A DNA stretch of 64,000 nucleotides from Triglochin maritima (Eukaryota > Streptophyta > Magnoliopsida > Alismatales > Juncaginaceae): the NCBI GenBank assembly GCA_963682175.1, contig OY821771.1:35484201-35548200 (forward strand). Direction: 5' to 3'. Below are positions 1 to 11,704 of this stretch, in pieces. The notes below the pieces were generated by a model. The model was not told the origin of the DNA. It was given only the letters and a program-made list of their open reading frames with translations, and searched no databases. The translations under genes were made by a program, and so were the position numbers. The first letter of the stretch is position 1, and every line of letters starts with the position of its first letter.

Positions 1-111
1 TTAGTATACTTAGTTAATATGCTTTCCTCTCTTAACATAATAGTTAGGTTAATGATTAATGAGTAGTTTCATCCCCCTTTGGGGGGGGGGGGGTGGAGAT
101 GATGTGCATAT

Positions 112-1607
112 TGTGGGATCGTAAGGATCTACAATACTAATCACTTTTAAGCTAATTACCTACTTGTTTAAGCAATCAAGTTATGCGCAGCGGAATTTAA
201 ACAAACAAGCTAGTAAGGAAGGAATAATGCAAACCACAAGGGACTCGGGGTTTTTTTACAGAGGTTTGGCCACTGCCTACGTCATCTCTTGCAAGCTCCG
301 CTCGACACTTCGAGCTCCACCCGCGTCTTTACTATCCACTCCCCATTCCGGGCCGAGAGAGAATGCCTTTTACAAAACAAGCTCGACGAACAACCTCGTG
401 AGCTTGACTTTCTTCACTCACAATCCGAGAGGAATACTTCGGGCTTTCACTGAAGTTCTTGCTTCTTTACAAATGAATCTTGAGTGGAATAACACTCTCT
501 AAACTTGAGCACACTTGAGTGAGATAGGATTTATGACTAAAGTGTGGAAAGTTTGAGGCTTTGAGTGTGTTGGGTTTCTCTTTAATGTATTGGACAAGTA
601 TGTGTGGGAGAGTTTGTGTTAAAATGTGTTTTACAACTCTATTTATAAGCATTAGAGAGAATATAGCCGTTGGGGTTGATTGGGTATAAGTTGGTGTAAG
701 ATACACAAAACTGAAACTCGTAGGACCCAATTCTGGATGAGTTTGGTCGACCGGATCGGGCTGAACGGTCGACCGTTAGGCAGTTTTGAACTCAGTTCGG
801 TCGACCGGTTAAGGAACGACCGACCGCCCAACGCTAAGACTTAGGTACACTTAAGTGATCGGTCGAACACCGAATAAGGTTTAGGTCGACCGATTCACAA
901 CAGACTTTAATGGGTTGGCAAACAAGGTTATTCGGTCGACCAAAACAAGGTACACGGTCGACCGAATTCCAACAGGAAGTTCGGATTTGTCAAGAGACAG
1001 ATATTCGGTCGACCGAACAAGGTCCTCGGTCGACCGATACAAGAAATGTATTTGGGGTATTTTTGGTTAATACGAATACGACCATTGGGTATATACGACA
1101 AAACAAATGGTCTGAAAATACTTGGGGCTCGGTCGACCGAAAAGGTTTGAACGGTCGACCGAACTTAGGCAGTTAAACACTAACATATTAATTGATCACT
1201 CGGTCGACCGAACAGTCTGTTTCGGTCGACCGAATGTGGGCAGACAGTTTCGGTTCAGGTTTAGTGTTTCCGATCTAAGTTTGGGTGATCTATTGAAGTC
1301 TAAATTATGTGAAATTTCGTGTGTGACTTCTATAGGGAACTTAGTGTGTGTTTGAGTAGTTTTTAGTTCAAGTATGCTCAATTACACAAAGTTCCTAAGA
1401 CTCAAAGAAATACAAAATACATATTTTCAAATAAGCTTGATTACATGTCTTGACTTGATTTCCTTTCTTCCTTGAGTCTTCATCACCTGTAGAGGTTAGC
1501 ACAAAGCAATAGATATGCAATGCAATATGTGTGCTACTCTACACGATCACAATTAAGATGAGGTTGATTAAATCATCAAAACATAGATTAAGGCCAAAAA
1601 GCCAACA
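112..1607 (-). mobile_element. Solo LTR of the SIRE-like copia family, TSD CATAT
   Basis: The 1496-bp sequence begins TGTGGGATCG and ends GCCAACA on the + strand. It is flanked by perfect 5-bp duplications CATAT (107-111 and 1608-1612). It matches both LTRs of the element at 11958-17176 throughout its length. The orientation means the parent element read on the - strand. A TATA-like TTATAAATAGAG on the - strand lies near 640. No internal region is present, so this is the product of LTR-LTR recombination. The unoccupied form of the site is seen in a related gypsy LTR near 18192. Confidence 0.9.
745..1240. repeat. Array of CGGTCGACCG palindromes in LTR U3
   Basis: About fourteen full or near-full copies of the palindrome CGGTCGACCG, often extended to TCGGTCGACCGA, are spread over 500 bp with irregular spacing (for example near 745, 766, 798, 884, 933, 955, 1005, 1027, 1129, 1152, 1200 and 1222). 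In the element's own orientation they lie just upstream of the TATA-like box. The same array is in both LTRs at 12600-13015 and 16330-16800. A role as protein-binding sites is inference. Confidence 0.85.
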
Positions 1608-2407
1608 CATATATGTTGTGATGTTTGAATGTTTGATGAATTTTGGATTGTGTAAACTTGCATGTTTGTATATTCATTTGTGGTATTTTAATCATCTACA
1701 TGTTGGGGAATTTTCATGAGTTTTGCCATAAGATTTAGACACTTCCCATGCTTAGTTTCCTCATGTTATTGACTGAAATTTCCTGTTGAATATGCTACAT
1801 GTTAGTTAAGTATGTATTTATGGTTGCTTGCTTAATTGATTGAAGAAACTTTGTTTTGATGAGTTTTGCCATAAGATTTAGACACCTCCCATACTTAGCT
1901 TTGTTCTTCACACGAGTTTCTGGCTTTTGATGAGTATTGTCATATCTTTAGACACTTCTCATGTTGAGCCTAATCTTATGATAATCAAGTAATAATTGTC
2001 AATACGTTGTGTGAATGGATTGATAGCTGTTTCCACATCTTTAGACACTTCCTATGCATGAAAACACACATACAACACACACACATACATGCTCACATGC
2101 GTCATTCATCACATATTTCACTTCATATGTGCACACGCTCCACCCCTTAGGGGTTTTTCTTCCTGAATTCCAATCTATTTGTTAGTTTTTTAGTTTAGTT
2201 TTAATCAATCATTAGCTGCTTTCATTTGCATTTGTTACTTACTAGTTTAGTGTAGTTTAGCTTAGCATAATCAAATCTCTTACCACTTTTTCTCCACTTG
2301 ATTTCGGACAAATTAGAGACTACTCACCTCCCCGTGGATCGACCCGTACTTGTCACCGCTTTATCGCGGTCGTGCACCTACGGTAATTAATAAAATGTTT
2401 AATATTA

Positions 2408-3069
2408 ATCTTAGTCCTTTGAGCCTTACATGATTTCCATAACCATCATATAGGATTTCACTATTACCTTTGATGTGCTAATGCTCTTGAGTGAAGCTTA
2501 GCACATGCTTAGATTAGTGGGTCTATATTATGGGGAATGATGAGGTGAGGATAAAGATGGAGTGGAAGAATGGAACAAGGCATGTGCATGCACGTGCTCA
2601 TGTTGGTTTTATCTTAATTAATTTCTTGTATGTTTTAATGATTGTGATAAATCTTATTTCATGTGGAGACATAGTTGGATTTGAGTTATGATGCATGTAA
2701 ACATATTAGCTCCATTTCAATTATTGTCTTGTATGTTTTAATGATAAGGGTTTATCTTATTTCATGTAGAGGCAAAGTAAGAGTTGAGTTTTATGGATTT
2801 CATGTATGACATGTTTTGATGAGCACATTTGAACACACTACAACACACATTTTCATTTCCATGTTCTTTCTCTACCGACGAGGGGTATATTTTATTAATT
2901 GTTTTCTGATTTCCAACGTGTTGTAGTTTGATTCCGATCACAACTCTCTCTTCTTCTCCCCCACTCGAGTATCACGAATCAGACTCACACATGCTCCCTG
3001 TGGACCGACCCGTGCTTTCCCCCACTTCAACGCGGTCATGCACTTGTATTATTATAACTTATTCAATCA
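2408..3069 (+). mobile_element. Gypsy LTR fragment (3' half) joined to its primer-binding site
   Basis: From about 2411 the sequence resembles 8765-9400 of another LTR of the family, so the copy starts in mid-LTR. It ends ATTCAATCA at 3069 and is followed directly by a gypsy primer-binding site. It is therefore the 3' part of a 5' LTR whose first half has been lost. Confidence 0.75.
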
Positions 3070-3075
3070 AGTTTT

Positions 3076-3093
3076 TGGCACCGTTGCTGGGGA
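3076..3093 (+). other. Primer-binding site, tRNA-Asp type
   Basis: TGGCACCGTTGCTGGGGA follows the LTR end after a short spacer. It is complementary, with a few mismatches, to the 3' end of plant tRNA-Asp, the primer known for Athila/Tat-type gypsy elements. Confidence 0.8.
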
Positions 3094-3340
3094 CCATCGT
3101 TTCATAGTCAAGTTCACCATTTCGGTGGGGTTTTTCATTTGTTTTTTCGTTTTTTCTCTTTTTGTTACTGGAAGGGGCCATAAGTGGACAAAGGAACTCA
3201 ATGGAGCGTGGGAGCATTCTGGGGAAGTCTGGGGACCAGAATCCCCAGATAATCCGCCAGTAGCTGATTTGGATCCGCCACTGGCGGATCAGGTAAGCCG
3301 TTTGTGCTTTCTGTTTTCACAGTATCATTGCTGTAATAAA
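3094..3340 (+). mobile_element. Gypsy untranslated leader fragment
   Basis: This is the start of a gypsy internal region, comparable to the leader at 46777-46970, with a T-rich stretch then an inverted CCGCCA...TGGCGG dyad near 3250-3290. No gag coding follows. It gives way near 3340-3365 to the inverted-pair repeats of the CACTA element. I cannot find a CACTA terminus at the junction. Confidence 0.6.
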
Positions 3341-3364
3341 GGGTTACCAAGTCGGATATTAAGG

Positions 3365-3890
3365 GGGTACAACGTCAGGTTGACCGCCTTTCATGACCGA
3401 CGTGGTAAGAGGGAGACATTATAAAGGGGTACCCTTTCACGTCAGTTGCAATAACCGACGTGGTAGGAGCCTCTATAACGTCGGTCTTAGTTTTAACTAA
3501 GACCGACGTGGTAAAGGGAAGTGCAAGTGGGCTCCTCAATATCCTACCACGTCAGCCTTTTTATATAACTGACGTGGTAGTAGGGACCCCATTGCGTCGA
3601 CCCTTTTATACAACCGATGTGGTAGGGTTTTTAAAAAATAAAAAATAATCGAAATATCCTACAACGTCGGTGGAACTTACGACTGACGTGATAGGTTCTT
3701 TAATAAAAAATAAAAAAATAACAAAAAATATCCTACAACGTAGATGGTATTGACGATCGACGTGATAAGTTCTTTAATAAAAAATAAAAAAATAGCAGAA
3801 ATATAATACAACATCGGTGGTATTGACGACCGACGTGCTAGATTGTCTACAACGTCGGTTATGTTATGAGTCCGACGTTGTAGGATATTT
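3365..3890. repeat. CACTA 1 subterminal repeat array (left)
   Basis: Roughly ten units read ACAACGTCGGT ... ACCGACGTGGTAGG, so each is an inverted pair about 30-60 bp long, separated by AT-rich spacers with A-runs. In En/Spm elements such subterminal motifs are the binding sites of the TNPA protein; the same use here is inference. Confidence 0.8.
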
Positions 3891-4201
3891 TTCTTTTATT
3901 TTTTAACTTTTTTTATTTGTTTGATACTTGTATATCAGACTCAAACCTTGTAGTTCATATTTAATCAAGCAATTTACAACATTCGTATCTATCAAACAAG
4001 TAATTAATTCTCACTACATTCATATTCAATCCAGCAATAACAACAATCATATCTATCAAATGCACAACATTCAATTCAACATACAAATGCATCTAGTTAA
4101 TAATACAACATACAATGAAACTTTAGTTTTGACGTTTTTGTTTTTTGCTCATAGGATCCTTGATCCATATTCCTTCATGACGATCATCTCGGTTATTTAA
4201 G

Positions 4202-6408
4202 TTGTCAACAGTTCTGTCATCATCGAGCGATTTAAGTTCACGTACTTGTGCAAACGGGAGAATTTCTCCAATCTCATTAACATCTTCTTCGGCCACAATT
4301 TGTCGTTTTCCTTCTAACTACCGACCATTCATTAGCACACAAGTCTTTTACATAAAATATATGTTTTGCTTGAGATGCAAGAATGAAAGGATCTTCCTTA
4401 AAACCTTCTTTTTTAAGGTTTACCAAAGTAAACCCTAAATCATCGACTTGAAGACCGTTCTTATTGTCCACCCACTTGTATTTAAATACTGCAACACTGA
4501 ATTTAGTAAAATTCAGTGTTGCGGTATTTCTTCAATCTGACCATAATAAGACATATTGTCATATATTGGATTTCTATCTTTCGAACTAGAGATGTGTAAC
4601 GATTCAGCTACCAAAGTGACCCCACTATTCTGCATTGTGCTTTTCTCGTCCTCCGTTTTGGTATAAAAAGAAAAGCCATTGATGTCATAGCCATTATAAG
4701 ATGTTACTATAGGATTTGTTCTATATGCCAACCACTCCAAATTTTCAGAAACATTATGGTTGTACACAATATTCCTGAACCGATCAACGAAAGCCTTATT
4801 GTAAGCATTAATTACTTGTTGATCAGTCCAAAAAGGATGCTTTTCCCTCACTCTGGTCATGTGCTCATCCAAATAAGGTTGTACTTCATCTGAATTGCAC
4901 AACACATAGAAATACGCTTTTAAAAGGTCATCACCTTTTGGACTTATCATCTTCGGGCCACGCGTACATTTACCTTCAATCCTATCTTCATGCCTATTCT
5001 TAGGAAGTCCCACACTCTTAGTATGAGCCAAGTACTCAATACAAAACTCAATTACTTCTTGAGCTATGTAACCTTCAACGATGCTCGCATCTGGCCTTCG
5101 TCGATTCTTACAATAATCTTTCAACTCACCCATGTAACGCTCGAAATGATACATCCACCCCAAAAATACCAGACCGAGTAGCTTAACTTCTCTAACAAGA
5201 TGAATCACCAAATGAACCATAATGTCAAAAAAAGACGGCGGAAAGTGCATCTCCAACTGACATATATATCGTAACAACAACTTCATTCTGCAACTTATCC
5301 AAATACTTTGGATCAATTACTTTGCTGCAAATCTTGTTGAAGAACAAACACAATTTGATAATAGCATGTCTAACATGTTTTGGCAATGTCGATTTAATAG
5401 TAACATGTAACAATTATTGCATCAACACATGACAATCATGAGACTTCAAAAAAATTAGTTTCAAATCTTTAATTGATACAAGACTGTTAATATTTAAAGA
5501 ATACCCTTGTGGCACTTTGACACAATGTAGATACTGACACAAAGCTAATTTCTCCTTTCTGTCCAAAGTATAACAAGCTGGTGGTAAATACTTACGAGTA
5601 CCCTTACTCTCTGGTGCTAGTTTTGCTCGAATACCAAGTTCAAGTAAATCAAGTCTGGCATTATATCCATCTTTAGTCTTACCCGGTATGTTAAGAAGAG
5701 TTCCTAACAAGTTGTCACAAATATTTTTTTCGACATGCATCATATCAATACAATGTCTGACTTCTAAAGTCTCCCAATAAGGAAGGTTAAAAAATGGATT
5801 TTTTCTTCCAACTACTCTTATCATTTCCGTGTTTGTAAGGCTTGCCGAATTTGCATTCGATGTTCTTCACCCACGGAAGGACTTGTTTTACACTGATTTC
5901 TGCAGGAGGTTTTTTGAATTCCTGCTTCCCGTTAAATGCCCTTTTCATTTAACGATACAAATGACTCATAGGAAGAAATTTGCGATGACCAAGATACACT
6001 ATTTTACTGCCATGCACAAGCTGCAAAGAACACATGTTTTCTTCACAAATAGGACACGCTTTGTGCCATTTCACAGAATAACCTGATAGATTTCCATATG
6101 TTGGGAAGTCATTAATTGTGCAAAATATCATCGAACGCATTGTAAATGACTGTTGGCGGTGGGCATCCCATACTTGCTCACCATCATTCCACAAATTTTC
6201 AAGTCATCAATCAGTGGAGCCAAATACACATCTATGTCATTGCTTGGTTGTTTTGGACCAGATATCATTAAAGACAACATCATGTATCTATGTTTCATGC
6301 TTAACCAAGGAGGTAGATTGTACATCACTAGTATAACAGGCCACAAACTTTGAAGGCTACTCAAACTCCCGTAATGATTCATTCCATCAGTACATAGACC
6401 AAGTCTTT
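4202..6408 (-). pseudogene. TNP2-type CACTA transposase, 5'-truncated and frameshifted
   Basis: Reading from 6408 down, the relic contains the transposase core (RLGLCTDGMNHYGSL near 6395-6350, then SLWPVILVMYNLPPWLSMK and a stretch with the pattern GPKQPSNDIDVYLAPLIDDL). It continues with VWDAHRQQ and KACPIC (6190-6030), a segment with HCIDMMHVEKNICDNLLGT (5770-5700), the DUF4218 region (PPSFFDIMVHLVIHL near 5245-5200, then GWMYHFERYMGELKDYCKNR) and a DUF4216 end (QVDDLGFTLVNLKKEG, then PFILASQAKHIFYV) down to about 4277. The parts are in different frames, so it cannot be translated through. The N-terminal third is missing: coding stops abruptly at 6408 where the LTR pair begins. TNP2 is the catalytic CACTA transposase and would act in the nucleus on element ends. 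Identification is firm; function is lost. Confidence 0.88.
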
Positions 6409-7875
6409 TGATTGATTCATTTTAATTAAACCGCAAGTGCACGGCCGCGTTGAAGTGGTGGCAAATACGGGTCGATCCACAGGGAGGTGTGTCGACTTTT
6501 GGTTTGTTCGAATGCGAGTGGGAAAGAAAGGAAATGGAAGATAAGCAATAAAACTAAACCCCAAAGGGGGTAGAGAAATAATGTGAATATAAAGATGTGT
6601 GTGTGTGTGTGTTAAATTATGCTCCTCACAACATGTAGTGCATGAAATCATAAAACTAAATCCAACTTTGCCTCCACATGAAATAAGATAAGATCATATC
6701 ATTAAAACATACAAGACAATAAGTGGAATGAAGCTAAATGAACTCATGTATAAAGACTAGACCCTACTATGCCTCCAGATGAATTAAGATAACACATTAT
6801 CATTAAAACATACAAGACATTAACCAAGGTAAAGGCAACAAGAGTACATACACTACAAATTGTGTTTCCAATATTAATTCTATCCATATCCTCACATTAT
6901 CATTCCCCATAAAATAGGTCCACTAATCTAAGCATAAGCTAAGCTTCATTCAAGAGCATTAGCATATCAAAGATAAGAGTGAAATCCCATTAAATGGTTA
7001 TAGAAATCATATAAGGCTCAATGGATTAAGATAACACACACCTAATACACCACATGATCATATCACATATTTCTCCACCCCCCAAATGGGGATGAAAGTA
7101 CTCACTAATCATTACACTACAACCTACATTAAAATGAAACATTCTACTGAAATGAAATTAAACAAAGAAAGCAAGGAATATTAAAGAAGCTAAAATGACA
7201 TAAAACTAAAGAAGCATGCAAGCATATGAAAGGAAATTAAACTAAGAAAGAAACAACATAACTAAAGGAAAACATCTATTATTACTCACTCAATTACAAG
7301 TAGCCTCTCTCCACCAGGGTTTTTGCTTCAAGGCTTGAACTCCTAGTAGAGAGGATGACCACTAAGAGATAGATGGGGTACAAGAGAGGAGGGAGAGTTC
7401 TATTTATAACCATAGAAAAAGGTAATCCGGGACAATCCCCCGGTATGAGACTAAACAAATACCAAAAATAGCCTAAACAAACACTAATACATGTGCACGC
7501 GAAATCTTAACGGATCCGGAGAGATCCGGACCGCCAATTGGCGGTCCATAAACTCTGGATCCGCCTGGAATTTGTTGTGGGCTTTTCTGGATTACTTTGT
7601 CGGTCTTTGATGCATATACTTTGTTTATTGGAGCTCCGACCCGAATCGAATGGCCAAAATACTCCCCATGGTGGTGTGGAGTTTTCTGTTTTGCTCTTTG
7701 GTCCTTCGGTCTTACGTTTAGGTCATTCTCCCTTGTATCTTAGTCATCGAGTCTCTCAACTCAGTCCTTTTTCCTATCTTTTAGGTCCTTTCATGCCTCT
7801 TCTCTTCAAACCTCTTTATTTCTAAAATTCAAACATAAAACTCGTCACGTAGCATTGCTTAGGTGTAAGATAATG
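6409..7875 (-). mobile_element. Gypsy LTR, left arm of a head-to-head pair
   Basis: This LTR reads on the - strand. It starts (+ strand view) TGATTGATTC, then a CCGCAAGTGCACGG block, and carries a TATA box (TATAAATA on the - strand, 7401-7408) and the dyad GACCGCCAATTGGCGGTC near 7526. It is the inverted partner of 7932-9431, with similarity along nearly the whole length. Its 5' end at the centre is altered compared with the family start TGATTGACATCA. No target-site duplication joins its outer end to that of its partner. Confidence 0.8.
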
Positions 7876-7976
7876 GATATAAGATACATTTATTAGCATG
7901 ATATAAGATACAGATATAAGCATGATATAAGCATTATCTTACACCTAAGCAATGCTACGTGACGAGTTTTATGTTT
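7831..7976. repeat. Perfect 45-bp inverted repeat at the LTR-pair centre
   Basis: Bases 7831-7875 are exactly the reverse complement of 7932-7976, with a 56-bp AT-rich spacer of short ATATAAG repeats between them. Outside these perfect arms, similarity continues on both sides as two diverged LTRs, giving a total inverted structure of about 3 kb. It could fold as a long hairpin in DNA or in a read-through RNA. Confidence 0.9.
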
Positions 7977-9431
7977 AGTTTTCAGGAATAAAGAGGTTTG
8001 AAGAGAAGAGCCATGAAAGGATCCAAAAGCAGGAAAAAGGACTTAATTGTGAGACCTGGGGACAAAGATGCAAGGGAGAAGGACCTGATCGTAAGACCGA
8101 AGGACCTAAGAGCAAAACAGAATACTCCACACCATCATGGGGAGTATTTTACCAATTCGAGTCGGGTCGGAGCTCCAACAAGTCAAGTAACCGCATAAAA
8201 GACCAACAATACCAGAAAGAAAAGCCCACAACAAATTCCAATACGATCCGAAGATTTTGGACCGCTAATTGGCGGTCCATATTGCTCAGGATCCGTCGAA
8301 ATTTCTCCTGGACTTGTATTAATGTTCGTTTAGGCTATTTTTGGTATTGGTTTAGTCCCACATCGGGGGATTGTCCCCGATTAGCCTTTTCCATGCTTAT
8401 AAATAGAACTCTTCACCTTACATTGTAATTACCCATTGCTTGGTGGCATTCTCTCTACTAAGGAGTGAGCCTTGAAGCAAAAACTCAAGGTGGAGATGAA
8501 TGCTACCTTCAATGTGAGTCATTTGTTAATAAAATAATTCTTCTAGTTTCTTTCAATCTTGTCTTTTAATTTGTGCATGTTTGTTTAGTCTTTCCTTTCC
8601 TTTTATGTTTCTTTAATGCTTCTTGCCTTCTTAGTTAACTTTCATTTCAGTATTATGCTTTCTTTTGCTAATATAGTTAGTGTAATGAGTAGTGAGTAGT
8701 TCCATCCCCATTTGGGGGGTGGAGAAATATGTGATATAATCATGTAGTGTATTAAGTGTGTGTTATCTTTATCCCTTGAGCTTTAAATGATTTCCATAAC
8801 CATCTAATGGGTTTTCACTCTTATCTTTGATATGCTAATGCTCTTGAATGAAGATTAGCTTATGCTTTGATTAGTGGACCTATTTTATGGGGAATGATAA
8901 GGTTAGGATATGGATGAAGTTAATATTGGAAACACAATTTGTAGTGTATGTACTCTTGTTTCCTTTACCTTAGCTAATGTCTTGTATGTTTTAATGATGT
9001 AGTGAAATCTTAATTCATGTAGAGGCATAGTAGGGTATAATCTTTATATTTGAGTTCATGTAGCTTCATTCCAATTATTGTCTTGTATGTTTTAATGATG
9101 TAGTCTTATCTTAATTCATGTAGAGGCAAAGTTGGATGTAGTTTTATGATTTCATGCACTACATGTTGTGAGGAGCTTAATGAACACACACACACTTCTT
9201 TATGTTCACATTATTTCTCTACCCCCTTTGGGGCTTAGTTTATTGCTTTTCTTCCATTTCCATTTGCACATTAGTGTAGTTTAGTGTAACCAACCTTTCT
9301 TCCCTTTCTTCACCTCTCGCCTTCGAACAAACCAAGTGTCGACACACCTCCCAGTGGACGACCCGTATTTGTCACCGCTTCAACGCGGCCGTGCACTTGC
9401 AGTTAAATATAAAATGAGATCAATCACATCA
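7932..9431 (+). mobile_element. Gypsy LTR, right arm of a head-to-head pair
   Basis: This forward LTR carries the dyad GACCGCTAATTGGCGGTCC near 8253, a TATA box TATAAATA at 8398-8405, and the 3' signature ACCCGTATTTGTCACCGC then GCGGCCGTGCACTTG before ending near CACATCA at 9431. No primer-binding site follows; the next sequence is the end of the CACTA TNPA relic. It is therefore an isolated LTR. Confidence 0.8.
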
Positions 9432-10960
9432 CCACAGATAGATTTATCCAATGTCACCTTCGAATTCTTGGATTGAATTTGTTCACCGTGATGCAACTTT
9501 AGTGTGTACACCTTCCCATATGCTGCAAGTTGCTTATCAGGATCATTCACAAATAGTTCACATTGGGCTCCATCCCATAAATTTCAAAACAAATTTATCA
9601 CATGTACTGCAATGCAAAGCGAAAAATAAATACTTATAATTTGTAATTTTACCTCAAAATGGTCAAGTGTGTCCTGCTCAAATGCCTTCTTGGGGGAACA
9701 CCTGTGCATGTTGTACACTGGAAGCAGTACGGGGGGTGGATACATCTGTGGCAGTATCAGAGGCAATATCAGTGGAAATTCCAAGGTATTTATACAAACT
9801 CTTCACCAGGTTTTCCAGGCGATGGATCTTCTCGTCGCATTTCACGTGATCAACTTTGGAATGACTGTGTGAGGATGATGATGACCCATAATACTGACGT
9901 ACTCCAATTCGACTACCTACACCACGTATTCGCCCAGGATGCTCCTGCTTACCCAAGGTTGTGGACAATATATCATTTCTTCCATCTGATACAAATTCTC
10001 ATTGGCAAGCTTTGATTGAAAGTTCATCATATACAAAAATTAAAGTTAACTTACAATCTTGGAGGCAATTACTTTAGACTCTTCATTAATGTACCTGCCT
10101 TCCGGAGTAGTACGCGCTCACTTCCACTTTCTTCTCTAGATATTGGAGATGGAGGTGAGAAATTACTTGCCTGCTGATCACTCATACCCGCTTCCAAAGC
10201 TTTCTTTTTTTGGAATTTTTTCCATCATCATATCTTCCTCAAGTTTGCCATAACCCCCTCTGGACCATCTATGCTGAAACTTGTTAATAGATTGTCGTTT
10301 CTTGTTCTTCTCTCGTATTTCCTGAAAAAGAATATAATGGATTAATTTTCAAAATAAAAATTATAAATTCTACGAATTAAAAAGATTAATTAAATAATAC
10401 CAAAAATTCAGGAGAAAGTCTGGTTCTTTTGAACTCAACCCATGTAGTCAGCGAAATGAAACTATAAGTAGCACAAGGGTCACAATCCTTATATTCCCCA
10501 AAGATAAACCTGTATGTGAGCCTTGTTTTAAAGTCTTTCCACCGGTTACCAACATAGGAAATCCACTTCTTCTTCAACGCTTTAGTGGATTCAAAAATGA
10601 ATTTAGCCTACAACCAATGAAACACTTAAAAATCAGAATCAATAAGAGATGAAACTTTAAATCAAACTAATAAACAAATACATACAGTTATATCCTCCCA
10701 AATTTGTTCTTTTAGAGAAGAATCAACTAGTGACCAATTATCAATACAAATATCAACTTTGGTTCTAGTGACAATACCCAAATAACTAGGTCAATAAATT
10801 TTATTATCTCCGATCAGCTCTAAGAGACCATCAAAGTCCTAAGGCAATGGGCCTTCACGTTTTATTTTTTGTTGAAACTATAAGAGTCGGTCCACGTGGA
10901 GGAACCAAAGTTGAGGCTTCATCGCTATTTTGGGGGTGGTTTTTCTTGCTAGGAGCCATT
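9432..10960 (-). pseudogene. CACTA TNPA-like protein (transposase Ptta/En/Spm type), broken
   Basis: The relic starts near 10959 with MAPSKKNHPQNSDEAS. It continues in exon-like blocks: DNWSLVDSSLKEQIWEDI (about 10740-10690), KKKWISYVGNRWKDFKTRL and LTTWVEFKRTRLSPEFL (10570-10395), FQHRWSRGGYGKLEEDMM (about 10290-10230), GKQEHPGRIRGVGSRIG (near 9950-9910), and a C-terminal block with CELFVNDPDKQLAAYGKVY (9575-9500). The WxxFKTRL, SRGGY and GRIRGVG blocks are typical of the plant Ptta/En/Spm family, which binds subterminal repeats. Stops and frame changes between blocks, for example near 10800 and 10165, mark it as a pseudogene. It borders the LTR pair on its 3' side. Confidence 0.82.
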
Positions 10961-11704
10961 AATAAATATGAAAGAAGACAAAAAAATCACGACAAAACAA
11001 TCAGAAAATTTTATCAATTCGATGATGTCCAAATTCACTATCGATGTCAGAAATAAAATAGCAAATCTCAGCCCCAGTTCAGACTAATATTAAATATCAG
11101 ATTTAAGCACAACTAAAATAAGAACTCAACCCAAATGTGGTGATCAAATTCATAACAAATGCAGCACAAGACAGTAAGATATTCAGCAAGAATTAAGGAT
11201 CAAAATGCAGCAAATTCAGCCGATAAAAAAATATAATTGACTTGTTAATTTACTGTTCGACTTGATTTCTTGCTTTCACAAACCAACCAAAGTATTAACT
11301 CTTAATTAGGATTCCAAAATCAAAATCTTCACGTAATAGTTCTTAAATATTTAACCATAAATCAATGTTTAATTTTTTTGGTCTAACATATACCACAACA
11401 ATCATAAAATCTATAGGAGTCTAGCACATACCACAACAATCACAAAATTGAAAAGAAATTAGATTGTGCAACCACAAAAAACAAAATTTACATATTAGAT
11501 TATATTCAGTTGATAACAAAATGGATTTATACCTACAGAAGGCCGGAAGGGGAAGGGGACGTCACACGGTTAAGAAATACCGAAGGGGAAGTTGCCGGAA
11601 GGGGAGGTTGCCAGAAAGGGAACGAAATGTCGGCGAAAGGGTTTTGTGACTATTGAATTTGGCGTAAGGATTTTGTTCGGGTTTTCGAATACCCTTCCAT
11701 GTTG
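10961..11704 (-). other. CACTA 1 upstream non-coding region
   Basis: This lies between the first TNPA block and the right subterminal array. It is AT-rich, with a GGAAGGGGAAG-rich patch at 11535-11640. No conserved coding is seen on either strand. It is likely the leader or promoter region of the element. Confidence 0.45.

Larger units (their letters stand above)
1..2407 (+). mobile_element. Ty3/gypsy (Athila/Tat-type) LTR fragment, interrupted
   Basis: This is part of a long terminal repeat of the gypsy family that recurs at 6409-9431, 17359-18886, 45162-46754 and 51033-56280. The stretch after 1612 matches 18190-18900 closely. The 3' part has the family signature of a short pyrimidine run, a block resembling ACCCGTACTTGTCACCGC, then GCGGTCGTGCAC near 2370. 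The start lies outside the window. A solo LTR of another family (112-1607) sits inside it. No TG...CA boundary or target-site duplication is visible at the 3' junction near 2407, where a second LTR fragment begins, so this is a rearranged remnant. Confidence 0.75.

Noticed and set aside
77..94. Run of more than ten G in the gypsy LTR
   Set aside because: Homopolymer next to a CCCC-rich block that other LTR copies show as a short G run; it may be slippage or a sequencing error and carries no clear signal.
745..1240. Repeats resembling a CRISPR array
   Set aside because: The motif is a 10-12 bp palindrome at irregular spacing with no constant spacer length and no cas genes, in plant DNA. It is an LTR motif array.
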